Assembly (NCBI GenBank): GCA_047495785.1
Contig: JBLDXI010000003.1
Coordinates: 2,170,001-2,234,000 of the forward strand
Direction of reading: 5' to 3'
From: Lepidodermella squamata
Lineage: Eukaryota; Gastrotricha
Length of the DNA stretch: 64,000 nt
The notes below the pieces were generated by a model, which searched no databases, was not told the DNA's origin, and was given only the letters and a program-made list of their open reading frames with translations. The first letter of the stretch is position 1; the number at the start of each line of letters is the position of its first letter. This document shows positions 11,177 through 21,710 of this stretch, piece after piece. The translations under genes and the position numbers were made by a program.

Positions 11177-12013
11177 AGACAGATGACAATTTTATATGAA
11201 AAGATTAGTTTTAATTGCTAGATGCTGGTTTATTGATGCCTTCTTGCCGATTTCAGGTCGCATTTTATACGACATTGTGGTGACTCAAATTGTGAAACTT
11301 GACAATTTCTCAGCAGTCTACTTCATCGCTTTACTCATGTAATATTTCTGTGCAGGGGACCCGCGAATCATGAACAAATTGGAAATATATACATTCTTGA
11401 AAATTGTCATCCGCATATACCTAGTATTTTATATGTTTGAGTAATATGAAGTATGTGCCCCCATATCGTGTCAATTAAATGGTATTTTCATTGTGTTTTG
11501 TGTATTAACGTGACTTCATCTCTCCATGCTTAAGCACTCCAGTCAGTCTTCCATTTGAGGCATTAAGCAAAAAATAGGGCGTAAACAGGAAAACTTAATG
11601 GTTGTTGTTTGGAAGAGAGGGATATTTTCATTTTCCTCAGGAGAATTAAAGGTCGACGAGTGCCGATTTTAAATAGGAGACATCTTTGGAGCGAAGCGAG
11701 AAAATTTATGGCAGTTTTGAAAACATTTGCCCCACGTTAAATGCAATTTTAGCCATTTTTTAGTTTTTTCATTTTGGTATGTAGTTGTTTGAACAACCAA
11801 AACAACCAGCTGGTTACGCCACTGCCACTGCCACTGCCAGTTGTCTACCGTTGCCATTTCATGCTCGAGAAGAATCAAGGTTCAGCTGGAGTTGCGGCCT
11901 TAAGACAAAGACCCGATAAAAATTGAATGAAACTCATGAGAATTAAAAATCACGGCGTATTTTATTTACTTCGCAGCAGAAATTTTTTATTCAAATCATT
12001 TTTCATCCACAGT
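11177..12013. other. Intergenic, no gene recognised
   Basis: Holds the Ly6 A promoter region and a short CACTGC repeat near 11820–11838. The 11669–11878 minus frame is low-complexity and unsupported. Confidence 0.45.
11262..11269 (-). promoter_or_regulatory. TATA box of Ly6 A
   Basis: TATAAAAT on the minus strand, about 87 nt upstream of the Ly6 A ATG. The duplicated Ly6 B gene has a TATA motif at the same relative distance, which supports this. Confidence 0.55.
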
Positions 12014-12130
12014 TCACAAAATTGATACGAATTGGTTTTGATGGTAATCATGTGGATTAACAAGCTCACATTCAGTTATGTGGCGACCGATGGCGCAAAG
12101 GAAGCTACGCGCCCATTTCCATTGAGATGA

Positions 12131-12679
12131 CGTTAGAAGTGCGCCAAAATCCCCACTTTGAGTTTCGTGTTTTGAGAACTTACAGTGCTGACAATGCACG
12201 GCAAAAGAGGTTATGTATCTGTCGTGCAATAGGTTTAACGTCATTAACGTAGAGGCCATGCACGTCGATTTTATAATGAATTAAAGGAGGAATAATAAAG
12301 AAGGCATTCATTTCAGTCCTTCGAAACATGATGCTTTCGAAACACGAAATAATTCCCGCCGTATTCGGCTAGCACGGTGTTTAACGTGCTTTCAAAACAC
12401 GAAATAATTCCTGCCGTATTCGGCTTGCACGGTGTTTAACGTGCTTTCAAAACACGAAATAATTCCCGTCGTATTCGACTAGCACGGTGGTTAACGTGCT
12501 TTCAAAACACGAAATAATTCCCGTCGTATTCGACCAGCACGGTGGTTAACGTGAATACGAAACACGTAAAAAGCCATATAGTTTCCGTCGTAGAATCCCT
12601 GCTACGGCAAAATAGTATACGTGTTTGACGTGCTGTCTATTTATTTTCTCAAAGTGGGGGTTCTGGCGCACTTCTAACG
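12131..12679. mobile_element. Non-autonomous TIR transposon inserted in the ANK gene
   Basis: Termini 12131–12162 and 12648–12679 are 32-bp inverted repeats (30 of 32 identical, starting CGTTAGAAGTGCGCCA). The element is flanked by a direct 4-bp duplication, ATGA, at 12127–12130 and 12680–12683. Inside are four 55-bp tandem units and further CACG/CGTG-rich sequence, with no transposase. A 4-bp duplication does not fit Tc1/mariner or piggyBac, so the superfamily is unassigned. The insertion splits an ankyrin coding exon whose two halves remain in frame. Confidence 0.85.
12333..12552. repeat. Tandem repeat, four units of 55 bp
   Basis: Units begin at 12333, 12388, 12443 and 12498, each starting GCTTTC and containing ACACGAAATAATTCC, then a GTATTCG…GCACGGTG stretch, then TTAACGTG. 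Units differ at a few positions only. The array is the core of the TIR element at 12131–12679. Confidence 0.9.
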
Positions 12680-13290
12680 ATGAGCCAATAGCACCACTAA
12701 TGGGGGATTCTCGCAGTTGATTTGAACTTACAACAGAAAACGGGAACTTGTCCGCCATGTACTCCAAAACATCGAATGAAGGTACCTCGAAATCTATGCA
12801 GCATTGGAGAAGTATATCTCTCCATTTATCTTTCTTCATTGCGTCCAAACCCTTTTCTTCGACTAAACACTTCAGTATTTCCAGATCGGCCGATTTTGCC
12901 GCGTGATGCAGGGCGCCTAGGCCATCGTCATCGACAACATTAATATCGCATCCTCTATTTAACAAAAATTTGACGACGGGTAAATCCCCGAGCATACAAG
13001 TACGTAGAATTATAGTTGCACAAGCCGAATTCTTGGCCTGTTCACCGCCAGGCAATATTTTGAGCAGATAGCTTAAGAGTTGGATCTCGTTCTCGCTTTT
13101 GATGCTTCCAGCCGCCAGACAAATAAGACTCCCGCCATTATGATCGACAACTTTAGTGTTAGCACCTTTCGCCACCAAATATTTCACAACGTCGATATTC
13201 CGTTGCTTGACAGCCGCTTGAAGTACGCTACGTCCATGAGTTGCACAATCATTCACGTCCAGTTTTTGCTCCTCGACCAAGTTTTTTCAC

Positions 13291-13956
13291 TCAGCTTAAT
13301 ACAGGGTTAATGATACTAATTGTTTTTCGAACGCTCGCTATTCCTTCACAATGAGGTTCCCCGGTTCCATATTTTACCATCAGCTGTCCGAATTAGATGC
13401 TTTATGAGGTGTCCGAACCCACCAAGTCTCATAGCTAATTCCTCGTCGTTAATAAGTCACCATTTCTCTAAGTTGGAAAGGGGAAATTAAAAACCTCTCG
13501 AATAATTTTGTTCCAAGTTCCGAGCGTTAATTTCAATTCATTTTCTCAGTTCCCCAGCTGCTAAAAGGTAAGGAAGGCTGCTATGAAAAGGCATCGTGAA
13601 TCATGAATGCGATGCCTGACGACCTTTTCCTTATTTTAAAGATTCATTTCATTCTCGTCAGCCGTGAAAACTCAAGCCGCAAAGACGAATGACGGAGAGT
13701 CTTAAAAATGGAACAATTGATAGGCTGAGAAATATTCGTAATATGTATTAATTTAAGTGTTTAAAGCTCTTCTGTTGACAGATGTTGATTGTTAATTGCA
13801 ACGCAATCAATGAATTCAGCAGATAGGTATTCAGTTTATTTCTAAAGAGAATTTGCCACTTCATTAAAAGGTGGAAAGCACACGCAACCATACCAGTCGA
13901 GAATGTTTAAAGATTTACGCAATGAATGATGAATGTCAAGTAATTTTTGGGCGATG
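13291..13956. other. Intergenic, no gene recognised
   Basis: Lies upstream of the broken ANK gene, where RING, B-box and coiled-coil exons would be expected. None is present. A short potential hairpin (GGCATCG…CGATGCC) sits near 13590–13617. Confidence 0.5.
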
Positions 13957-14417
13957 TTACATCTTGGTGAAGTATATGAGTGCTGTGGCACCGATGAGGA
14001 GAGCAGCTAGCGGTGCAATCATTTCACCCGAATTGCATTTGTCGGTTGTGCAACAGTAGAGATCGGAACACACAGAAAGAATGCAGGCGCTACTCGGGGA
14101 GCAGCTAGTTGCGCAAGTCTTTGTAATAGAGTTAATCACAGATGATTTCACAACAGCTTTCTGTAAAAAAGACAATGTAGAAGACAATGAAGATTCCAAC
14201 TAGGTATTGTTTTGACTTACCGTGCAAGCTGTGTATTGCGTCCCATTGCAGGTATTTGTTGTTCCGTCGCCGCCATCGTAGCATGTCAAGGCATCTACAC
14301 ATCAAATGTTACAATGTACAATTCAGTATTTACAAATGGGAATTCCCAAAAATTACCCGCGCATGCGATAAAGGCAGCCAAGGCAAAAATGACATACAAA
14401 GCTTTTAAAGTGGCCAT
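13957..14417 (-). CDS. Ly6/three-finger GPI-anchored protein B
   Basis: Exons 14357–14417, 14221–14294 and 13957–14160 give a 112-aa precursor. Exon boundaries are the same as in Ly6 A. The C-terminal 60 residues are almost identical (ATSCSPSSACILSVCSD, CCTTDKCNSG and the hydrophobic GPI tail), with Leu for Val after CSD. The main difference is a shorter linker at the start of exon 3 (KAVVKSSVINSITK). Similarity extends past the stop codon (13920–13956 against 10677–10712), showing a recent segmental duplication. Function is inferred from the family: an extracellular, membrane-anchored three-finger domain. Confidence 0.88.
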
Positions 14418-14502
14418 AGCAAGAGATGAAAACTTCGTTGATGGGAGCAGATGAACTGTTTAGATGCAGGTTTTGTGATTGTTAACTCGGTCGTGATTCG
14501 GC

Positions 14503-14510
14503 TCTTTATA
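14503..14510 (-). promoter_or_regulatory. TATA box of Ly6 B
   Basis: TATAAAGA on the minus strand, about 90 nt upstream of the Ly6 B ATG, matching the spacing seen for Ly6 A. Confidence 0.5.
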
Positions 14511-14737
14511 AGCCGCTGCCGCCACTCAATTTGGTCATCTGCCAATTCTTCAGTTGCCTCCGCCATAGTTCTGAGTCAAACACTTTTACTTGGAGTGCCC
14601 GGGAGGCAATTAACATTTTCCAAGCGGCGAAAATCGCCAGAAATTTGACGCTTGAGTGACCGGTTAATTGCTTTTTGCAGCAATATTACTCAAACATCAG
14701 ATCTACATAGGCGCTCATCTTCTTCGGTTATGCGTCC

Positions 14738-14819
14738 AGGTGAGTTAATAAAAGTGTTGATGAAGACGAAACGTGACTAGGTGAGTTAATAAAAGTGTTG
14801 ATGAAGACGAAACGTGACT
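14738..14819. repeat. Perfect 41-bp tandem duplication
   Basis: Two adjacent identical 41-bp units (14738–14778 and 14779–14819), each beginning AGGTGAGTTAATAAAAG. It lies in the roughly 590-bp gap between Ly6 B and RBCC–ANK copy A, which otherwise holds the Ly6 B promoter and the A poly(A) region (minus AATAAA at 14896–14901). Confidence 0.9.
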
Positions 14820-15006
14820 TGAGGTTATAGACTCCAAGTTGTATTTTTAGTCACTTGCAAATATGCACGACAAGTATTGCATCTTCAAGGGCAATTTTAT
14901 TATTCATTATTCTCAAGTCGCAACCCTATCGAAATTTGAAAAGCAGGCAAGGCAGGACGATTGAGCCAATCGTTAAACACCCGATCAACCCGATACAACT
15001 GATCGG

Positions 15007-17384
15007 TCATTCGGTAGCAAGTTCACATTTATCTACATGGCGCTCAAGAGCGAGAAGCAAGGAGCGCACCCACTTCCACTCTCGCATTGCAACAGCTAGA
15101 GCAATGGGCGATACACCTTTCTTGTTCGAAGTTACAATGGAAAGCGGAAACTTATCAGCCAAGAACTCTAGTACTTCCAGCGATGGAACTAGCAAATCTA
15201 TACAAGAATGGAGAGGCGTACTTCCAGCCTTGTCTTTCTGCATGCCATCAAAACCAAGTTGTTCGACCAGAAATTTTGCAATGTCGAGACGGAACGACCG
15301 AGCAGCGTAATGTAAAGCGCCAGATCCATCTTCTTCCAATACGTTGATATCACAGCCTCTAGCCATCAAAAACTTAACGACGGGCAAGATGCCGTACGAG
15401 CATACGCCTAAAATTGGCGTTGCGTCAATGTCGTTTCTGGAGTGCTCACCGCCCGGCAGAACTTGGAGCAAATATCTCAGAATTGGGATCTCGTTCTCGT
15501 CTTTGACGCTTTCAGCTGCCACACAGATCAAATTTCCTCCGTTCAAATCGCCGACTTTCAAGTCTGCCTTCTTCTCGACCAAGTATTTGACAACATCGAA
15601 CTTTCGTCTGTCGATAGCACTTTGCAGGACGCTTCTGCCAAAAGTTGCCCGTTCATTCACATTCAGCTTTCGCTCCTCGACCAGGAATTTCACGATATCC
15701 AGGCCGCCTTCGCAAGCGTCGAAAAGCAGACTGAAACTGGAGTGATTTTTCATCTTGACCAGCTTCGGACACCTTCGCGCTAAATACTTCAGATTTTTCA
15801 ACTGGCCACTTTTGGCAGCAATCGCGAGCGGGGAATCCAGAGGCATGCGCCAGTCAGGGAACTTCGCGTCGAATCGACCTTTGTTATCGATCTCGACCTT
15901 CAATTCTTCGACGAAAAGTTTGAGAATGTCAAGATTTGGCTGGGAAGCCGCACAGCCAATCACCGTTCGATCACCATCCAATAGAAAAGAGTTGGCGATA
16001 AAATCGGATACGCCACTGGGAAGCTTAGGATCAAGAACAATTCGCCGAACAAGACCGAGATCTCCCTGCTTAATCGCGTTGTCCAGGCGTTCTTTTTCAA
16101 ACGGAATTTCCGAAAAATGAGAATATTTGAAGCGACTCGAGCCATCTTCGTCTTCCCTCTCAATTGTTGCCAATTCACAAGTTTTCTCGATGATAGCGAA
16201 AATACGGTTGGTGAGAGACTTATTTGGCTTGAATTCAATTTTGGGTTCGAGCGCCGTTCTAACAGGGTCTTCAATTCGACGAAGCTATAAGAAAAATTCA
16301 TGAAATTCAGGAATAAAACGTGAACATGAACCAAGTTGAAACACACATTTTTGTCTTGCCCTTTCACTGTTTCCAGCAACTTCGCGGCTTCCGGAAGGTA
16401 AGAACGCGTCGGAAGTTGACAGTGCTTCACCCCATTCGACGCGTGCCTGGCATCATCAACCATAATTCGTCGCTCCTTGAATTTGGCTTGAAGGATCGAA
16501 AGCGATTTTTCGCGACTACGCTCCAGTAACCACTGAATCTCTGTGGCCAAAGAGTTGAAGTGATCATTGATCTGTTTTGCCAATTCAGCTTCTGCCTCGT
16601 CAACTTTTTCTTCGAATGTGCTCTGCAAACTTTCGAAATGCAAGGAAGCTTTCTCAGAACGTTCTTGGAACTAGCAAAAAATCCAAACAATCAAGTGTAA
16701 ACAAGTTCAAAATTTCAGACGTACATTGACCGAAAGCCAGCTGCTTTCAAGTTTCAGTCGCTCAGCATGTGAGACCGAACAAGGCTCGCAAAACATTTTC
16801 TGGCAATGCCCACATTTGATAGCATTCTGGTCGAAAAGATCTCCATGAGGGCAGTGCTCGCCGATCAAAACATTTTGATAGTCTTTGAGGGTTCGGATCG
16901 CCCCCATTGACTTCGCTAAAGCGGTGTTTGGCTTAAATTCGCCTTGATTAAATTCGAAAGTGTTAGGGCGTGAAGGATAGAAAGATAACACATACCTGCA
17001 GCAGCCAACCGGTTCTCCTTACCACATACAGGACATTCTACCAACTTGAAACTACTTCGTGTTTTCCTGACCGAATCGGCGCAACTGCTGCAGAGTGAAT
17101 GACCACATAGAGGTAGCAAAATCGGGGATGAGAAAACTTCATGACAATCCGGGCATTTTAATGACTAGAAGAAAAACATATTTCAAATGAGGACCAACTT
17201 CCTGGTAAAAATTTAAACTTACGTTCATCAATTTGCCATCGAGGTGAAGTATCGATGGTAGCGCGGGCTGTTGGATTTGCTCTGTCGATACCATTTTTTG
17301 AGCTTTTCTATGTATGGCCTTTCTGACCCTTGAAGCGTTCCTAGAACTATTAAGCCCCAAAGTATTGGACTGGCTGCTTGGCAT
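15007..17384 (-). CDS. RING–B-box–coiled-coil–ankyrin protein, copy A (intact)
   Basis: Exons 17223–17384, 16996–17164, 16725–16942, 16347–16670 and 15007–16284; phases agree; 716 aa. RING (about 58–100): CPDC, CGHSLCSSC and CPVC, a C3HC4 pattern. B-box-like zinc site (about 140–175): EHCPHGD, CGHCQKMFCEPC and SHAERL. A coiled-coil exon (184–291) is rich in Glu/Lys heptads (EAEAELAKQINDHF). From about residue 350, some ten ankyrin repeats follow (FDVVKYLVEKKADLKVGDLN, GCDINVLEEDGSGALHYAA). It is a predicted E3 ubiquitin ligase of the TRIM (RBCC) type whose substrate module is an ankyrin stack instead of SPRY, NHL or MATH. It is cytoplasmic by default, with no signal peptide or TM. It is the best intact copy in this half of the cluster and forms a duplicated unit with Ly6 B. 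Confidence 0.85.
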
Positions 17385-17571
17385 CCTTGGGGTAGGATGA
17401 AGATAAAGTTCAAATTGGGAAATCTAAAGATAAATCAAAGTGAAAGGATTTTATATTTTGCATTGAAATGTCCGGTAATTCCCGATAAGATCGGTTGAGT
17501 TACTAAAGAGAAGATTACATGCAACTTGCAAAACAAAACTGTTTTCAGACATCTTCGATCACTTTTTACTA

Positions 17572-18615
17572 CCGTCATTTGGGGCAAAATGAACCTTTGG
17601 GGCTAATTGGCCAAAAATTGAGGTTTTCACATTTTTATCGATAGCTCAAAAACTACAAGATAAAACTTCACAAAAATTTACGGGGACGATTATCAACAAG
17701 CCTTTTACAAGCCTGTAAATTTTCAGCCAGGTATGTCCCGGAATGAGGTCACAGCATGTTGTTGTTTAAAGGTGAGTTTGGGGAGGTAAAAACGACTCCT
17801 CTAAATTGAATTACCCGGAGCCAATCACGAGGTTTGATGTTCAGATGAAATTTTTTCCTTCGACCATTTTCGTCGTAGATGACAGCAAAAAAAACCGCGA
17901 CCCCAGGCGATGCACAGGTATGGCTAGGTGATTGTGGCCAAATTACCCCATGGAAAACTCAATGATGGGGGCTAATTGGCCACCCTTATCCTTATAATGG
18001 GTTTTTAATATTTGATGATTGTGAGGGTTGAATGGTCGAGTGGTTGTGATGCGTCATCAGAGCTTGCGAGTGATCTGATGAGCGACGGTTCGAATCCTCA
18101 TAAAGTAGCATTTTTTTTGCAACGCATTTAATTTTTTAATTTTTTCTGTTAATTTTCCATTTTAATTATTCTACTAACACCACGTATCCCGGGCATTTCT
18201 TTTGTTCGGGAGGCGTTTAAAAGTTGCTCAGCAGTAAAACTATCAGAAAAAACGGAGAAACTAATTAAAAATTATTAGTAAAATGGACAATTGAAACCAA
18301 AAAATTAAAAATTAAATGCGTAGCAAAAAAAATGCTACTTTATGAGGATTCGAACCGTCGCTCATCAGATCACTCAAGTTCTGATGACGCATCACAACCA
18401 CTCGACCATTCAACCCTCACAATCATCAAATATTAAAAACCCATTATAAGGATAAGGGTGGCCAATTAGCCCCAAAACACCTGTCCAATTTGCCCCAAAC
18501 CTGGGGCAAAATGAGCTTCCTATAAAATCGGAATCAGGACCCTCTGAAACGTGTAAAAATGCGAAAAAAACAGGGGGTCATTTTTTTCCCGCGGCCATTT
18601 TGCCCCAATTTACGG
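17572..18615. mobile_element. TA-flanked TIR element with tRNA-like inverted arms
   Basis: Ends are inverted copies of CCGTnAnTTGGGGCAAAATG, each preceded by TA (17570–17571 and 18616–18617), as with Tc1/mariner-type target duplication. The interior carries two long inverted arms (17968–18145 and 18300–18474) and several internal GGGGCTAATTGGCC-type copies. There is no transposase. The element lies between copies A and B, and its right end overlaps the last 38 bp of the copy B coding sequence. Confidence 0.75.
17968..18474. repeat. 175-bp inverted arms, each carrying a tRNA-like sequence
   Basis: Arm 17968–18145 and its near-identical inverse 18300–18474 are separated by about 155 bp. Each arm includes an A-box-like stretch (ATGGTCGAGTGGTTGTGATG) and, about 45 nt on, a perfect B-box (GGTTCGAATCC), the internal Pol III promoter of Ser/Leu-type tRNAs. 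The T-stem and acceptor do not pair properly, so this is tRNA-derived (SINE-like), not a working tRNA. Confidence 0.7.
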
Positions 18616-21600
18616 TATCAAGTTCACTCTTGCTTACGTAACGCTCAAGAGCGAGAAGCAAACAGCGCGCCCATTTCCACTCACACAGGCCGATAGCTGC
18701 ACCAATAGGCGTTTTGCCACTGTTGTTCGGAGTGATGATCGAGAGCGGGAACTTATCAGCCAAGAAGTCCAATACTTCGAAAGATGGAACTTGCAAATTG
18801 ATACAAGAATGAAGAGGCGTCTCTCCCCATTTATCCTCCTTCATTCCATCAAAACCGAGTTCTTCAACTAAAAATTTCGTTATTTCGGAACCATCGGATT
18901 TTGCAGCGTAGTGTAAAGCCCCAGCGCCACTTCGGTCCAGAGTATTGATATCACAGCCTTTATCTGTCAAAAACTTCACGACGGGCAAAATACCGAACAT
19001 GCAGGCATTTAAAACAGGTGTTGCTCCATAATCATTTTTCAAATCTTCATTCCCAGGCAGAGTTTCGATCAAAAAGTTCAAGATCGGGATCTCGCTTGCG
19101 TCTTTGATGCTTTCAGCCGCCAAGCTTATCAAATTCCCATCATCCATTTCTCCACAATGCAAATCAGCGCCTTTTTCGACCAAGTATTTAACAAGATCGA
19201 GGTTCCTTTCCTCGGTGGCCCTTTGGAGAACGCTTTGCCCGACTTTGCCAACATCATTCAGGTCAAGTTTCTGCTCTTCGATCAAATATTTCCCAATTTC
19301 AAGACCTCCGTAACAGGCATCGAAAAGCAGATTCTGGCCAGCGTGATTTTTGCCCTTTATGAGCTTCGAGCATTTTTCTGCCAAGTACTTCAGATTCTCC
19401 AGCTTTCCCGACTTAGCGGCAATCGCAAGTGGGGACCTCAGAGGAATAGGAAAATGGAAATATTTTGCATCGAACCGACCATGGTTATCGATGTCGACGT
19501 TCAGGTCTTCGGCGAAGAACTTGAGTATCTCTAGATTGGATTGAGAAGCCGCAGATCCAATTGCCGTGCGATCCCCATCCATAAGAAATGCATTTGCAAT
19601 GAAATCAGAACAACTTTTCGGGAGTTTTGGATCTAAAACAATTTCGCGCACTGCGCTGAGATCACCCTTCTTAATAGCATTGTCGAGATGTTCGATTTCG
19701 AAAGGAATTTCCCAGAAATGGCAGGTGTTGAAACGACCAGGCCCATCGTCGTCTTTCACCTCGGCGAATGACAATTCACAGGTTTTGTCGATCAATCCAA
19801 AAATGTGTTCAGTTAGAGCTTTATTTGGCTCGAATTTGATATCAGGTTCTAGGCAGCTTCGAACAGGGTCCTCGAGACGGCGGAGCTGAAGAAAAATGGG
19901 CAAATTGAAGCTAAAATTTATAATTTTTTTCAAAATGACCAGCGTGTTAAAGTAATTTTTTGTGCCTGGAACCGTGATCTGATGAGTACGCAAAATCAAC
20001 ATAAAATACAGCGTGTCCCAGAAGTTGCGCAACTATTTTTCAACTTTTTTGTAATTTTTTGTAAGAAATTCGGTTGATTTTATTAAATTAAACCTACCGA
20101 AAGCATAGTTCATCTTTTATCCGAGATTTACCCGAATAAATAAATAAAATTACCGAGGAATACCCGGAAACCCCGATGGGAATGGTTCGGTAATTTTCGG
20201 TAATTTACCCCCCGGCTGAAACAAATTTCTCCCGACTATTTTAATCCCATCAGCAAGTGACATACTTCATTTCAATTTTTGTGAAACTTTTGGCCATGAG
20301 AGGTGACTTCGTCTCTCACTTTAGAATTTCTGAAACCTTTTCCGTGTATTTTCCTTTCTTGCGTTACTTATGGAACATGCTGTACTATAAAACTTTGGAA
20401 ATCAAAATGGCCCAGACAAATTTGTTATCATGCGAATTCTTCAGCTCAAATTTTGGTTCGCAAAATTCAAATTGAGAATGAATACGCTTTAGGGAATAAT
20501 CGTCCGCAAGAAAGCAGAGAATCGTAAAAACTGATGAAATCTCCATTTTGCGTTTGCTAATTTGCAATTAAAAATGTATAAGCCTATTCGTGGTTCGTGG
20601 GCTTGATGATTTGCTATAGCGACGATGCGAAGAACTAAACAGTGCTTGATTCCTAGCTAGAATAATATCAAATCTGGAATATCGAAACGTACCATCTTGT
20701 CCTGTTCCTTCACAGTTTTCAGCACCTCAGCAGCTTCCAGAAGGCAAGAACTCACTGAAAATTCGCATTGGTTAACACTTCTTAGCAAATCGCAAATTCC
20801 ATCACCGATTTTCTCCAGCCGCTCCTCGAATTGGGTCTTGAGACTTTTGAGCGCCTTCTCGCGACTCGCCTCAATAAGAACTTGTACTTTCGCGGCAAGG
20901 GAGTCAAAGTGGTCATGAATTTGATTCTCCAACTCGGTCTCGCGTTCCGCCAATTTTCGCTTCGCTACATGTCGATTACCATCAAAGTTCAATAAAGCCT
21001 CCGAAAATCGTTTACGAAACTGATAAAATTTAGAGAAATACTTCATTGAAATGCAAGAGAAAGCTTCGAACAAACGTTGACTGAAAGCCAGCTGCTTTCA
21101 AGTTTCAGCCGCTCGGGCGATGGAGCAAGGTTCGCAGAAAACTCCCTGACAATGGCCGCATTTGACGGAATCGTCTTCCGAAAGTCCGCCATGAGGACAA
21201 TGCTCTCCGAGTAAAACGGTGTCGTGTTTAAACAGCTTTTTCACCGCCTTGGCTGTATTCGCAAGGGTCGAGTTGCTTTCCCAGTCCTCTTCAAAAGTAG
21301 ATTTCGTCAAAGTTGTAAAAATGTTTGAAAAAACTAACTAGCATTTGAAGCATCGGTGAACCGCCGTTGTTTACCACAAACTGGGCATGGATTTTTCCCG
21401 CTTTTGAATAACTGAGCGCAATTGCTGCAGATCGAATGGCCGCAAATCGGGTTCCAGAGTGGCGATTCGAAAAATTCGCAACACACCGGGCAGTTGAAGG
21501 GCTGGAAACAAAGCAAGAAACTGATCATACGATTGTTCCTCCTTCAAATCTTACCTCTATCAACTTTCCGTCAATTCGCAGCATTTGAGATGAAGTCACG

Positions 21601-21710
21601 ACAGCCGATCGCCTTTGCTCAGCTACAGTCAATTTCAACATTTTCCGCTTGATAGCTTCGCGTATTTTCATCTGATTTTGTCCTTTACCTTTCGAAAGAA
21701 TATTTGGCAT
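18578..21710 (-). CDS. RING–B-box–coiled-coil–ankyrin gene, copy B (frameshifted; transposon-derived C-terminus)
   Basis: Exon equivalents: 21555–21710, 21339–21501, 21076–21288, 20693–21019 and 18578–19885, matching copy A. RING: CPVC, CGHSICSNC and CPVC. In the B-box exon, five bases present in copy A are missing between CEPCSI and the AERLKLES motif (near 21115). This shifts the frame into a TGA at 21098–21100, so a full-length RBCC–ANK product is not encoded. The coiled-coil exon and the 436-codon ankyrin exon remain open, with repeats such as LDLVKYLVEKGADLHCGE and GCDINTLDRSGAGALHYAA. The last 12 codons (from TVNWGK to the TGA) lie in the end of the 17572–18615 element. Intron 4 (807 nt) is swollen by a dispersed repeat. 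This is either a young pseudogene or a locus now expressing only separate RING or ankyrin parts. Confidence 0.7.
20000..20470. repeat. Dispersed repeat, copy 1
   Basis: Begins near ACAGCGTGTCCCAGAAGTTG and contains CCCCGATGGGAATGGTTCGG. Related sequence occurs at about 22920–23330 (same orientation) and 62395–62640 (inverse). It sits in intron 4 of copy B. Ends are approximate and no TIR or coding sequence is visible. Confidence 0.55.

Larger units (their letters stand above)
12014..13290 (-). pseudogene. Broken RBCC–ANK gene: 5' truncated and split by a transposon
   Basis: Minus-strand sequence 13280 to 12680 matches the second half of the ankyrin region of copy A (HGRSVLQAAVKQRNIDVVKYL, GCDINVVDDDGLGALHHAAK). 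Homology stops near 13290, within the sequence matching 'IVKFLVEE' of copy A. No RING, B-box or coiled-coil exon exists upstream, so the 5' two-thirds is missing. Near the C-terminus a 549-bp element (12131–12679) interrupts the frame. The sequence on its far side (QWKWARSFLCAIGRHITEC, about 12127–12050) is the expected continuation, and removing the element with one target-duplication copy would restore a continuous frame. The insertion is therefore recent relative to other decay. It lies between Ly6 A and Ly6 B, mirroring copy A beyond Ly6 B. Confidence 0.85.

Noticed and set aside
12333-12552. Regular repeat array considered as CRISPR
   Set aside because: Units are contiguous with no unique spacers, the host is eukaryotic, and the array lies inside a TIR element.
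18024-18112. Functional tRNA-Ser/Leu gene
   Set aside because: A-box-like and B-box motifs are present, but T-stem and acceptor stem do not pair and an inverted copy lies 180 bp away; best read as tRNA-derived repeat.
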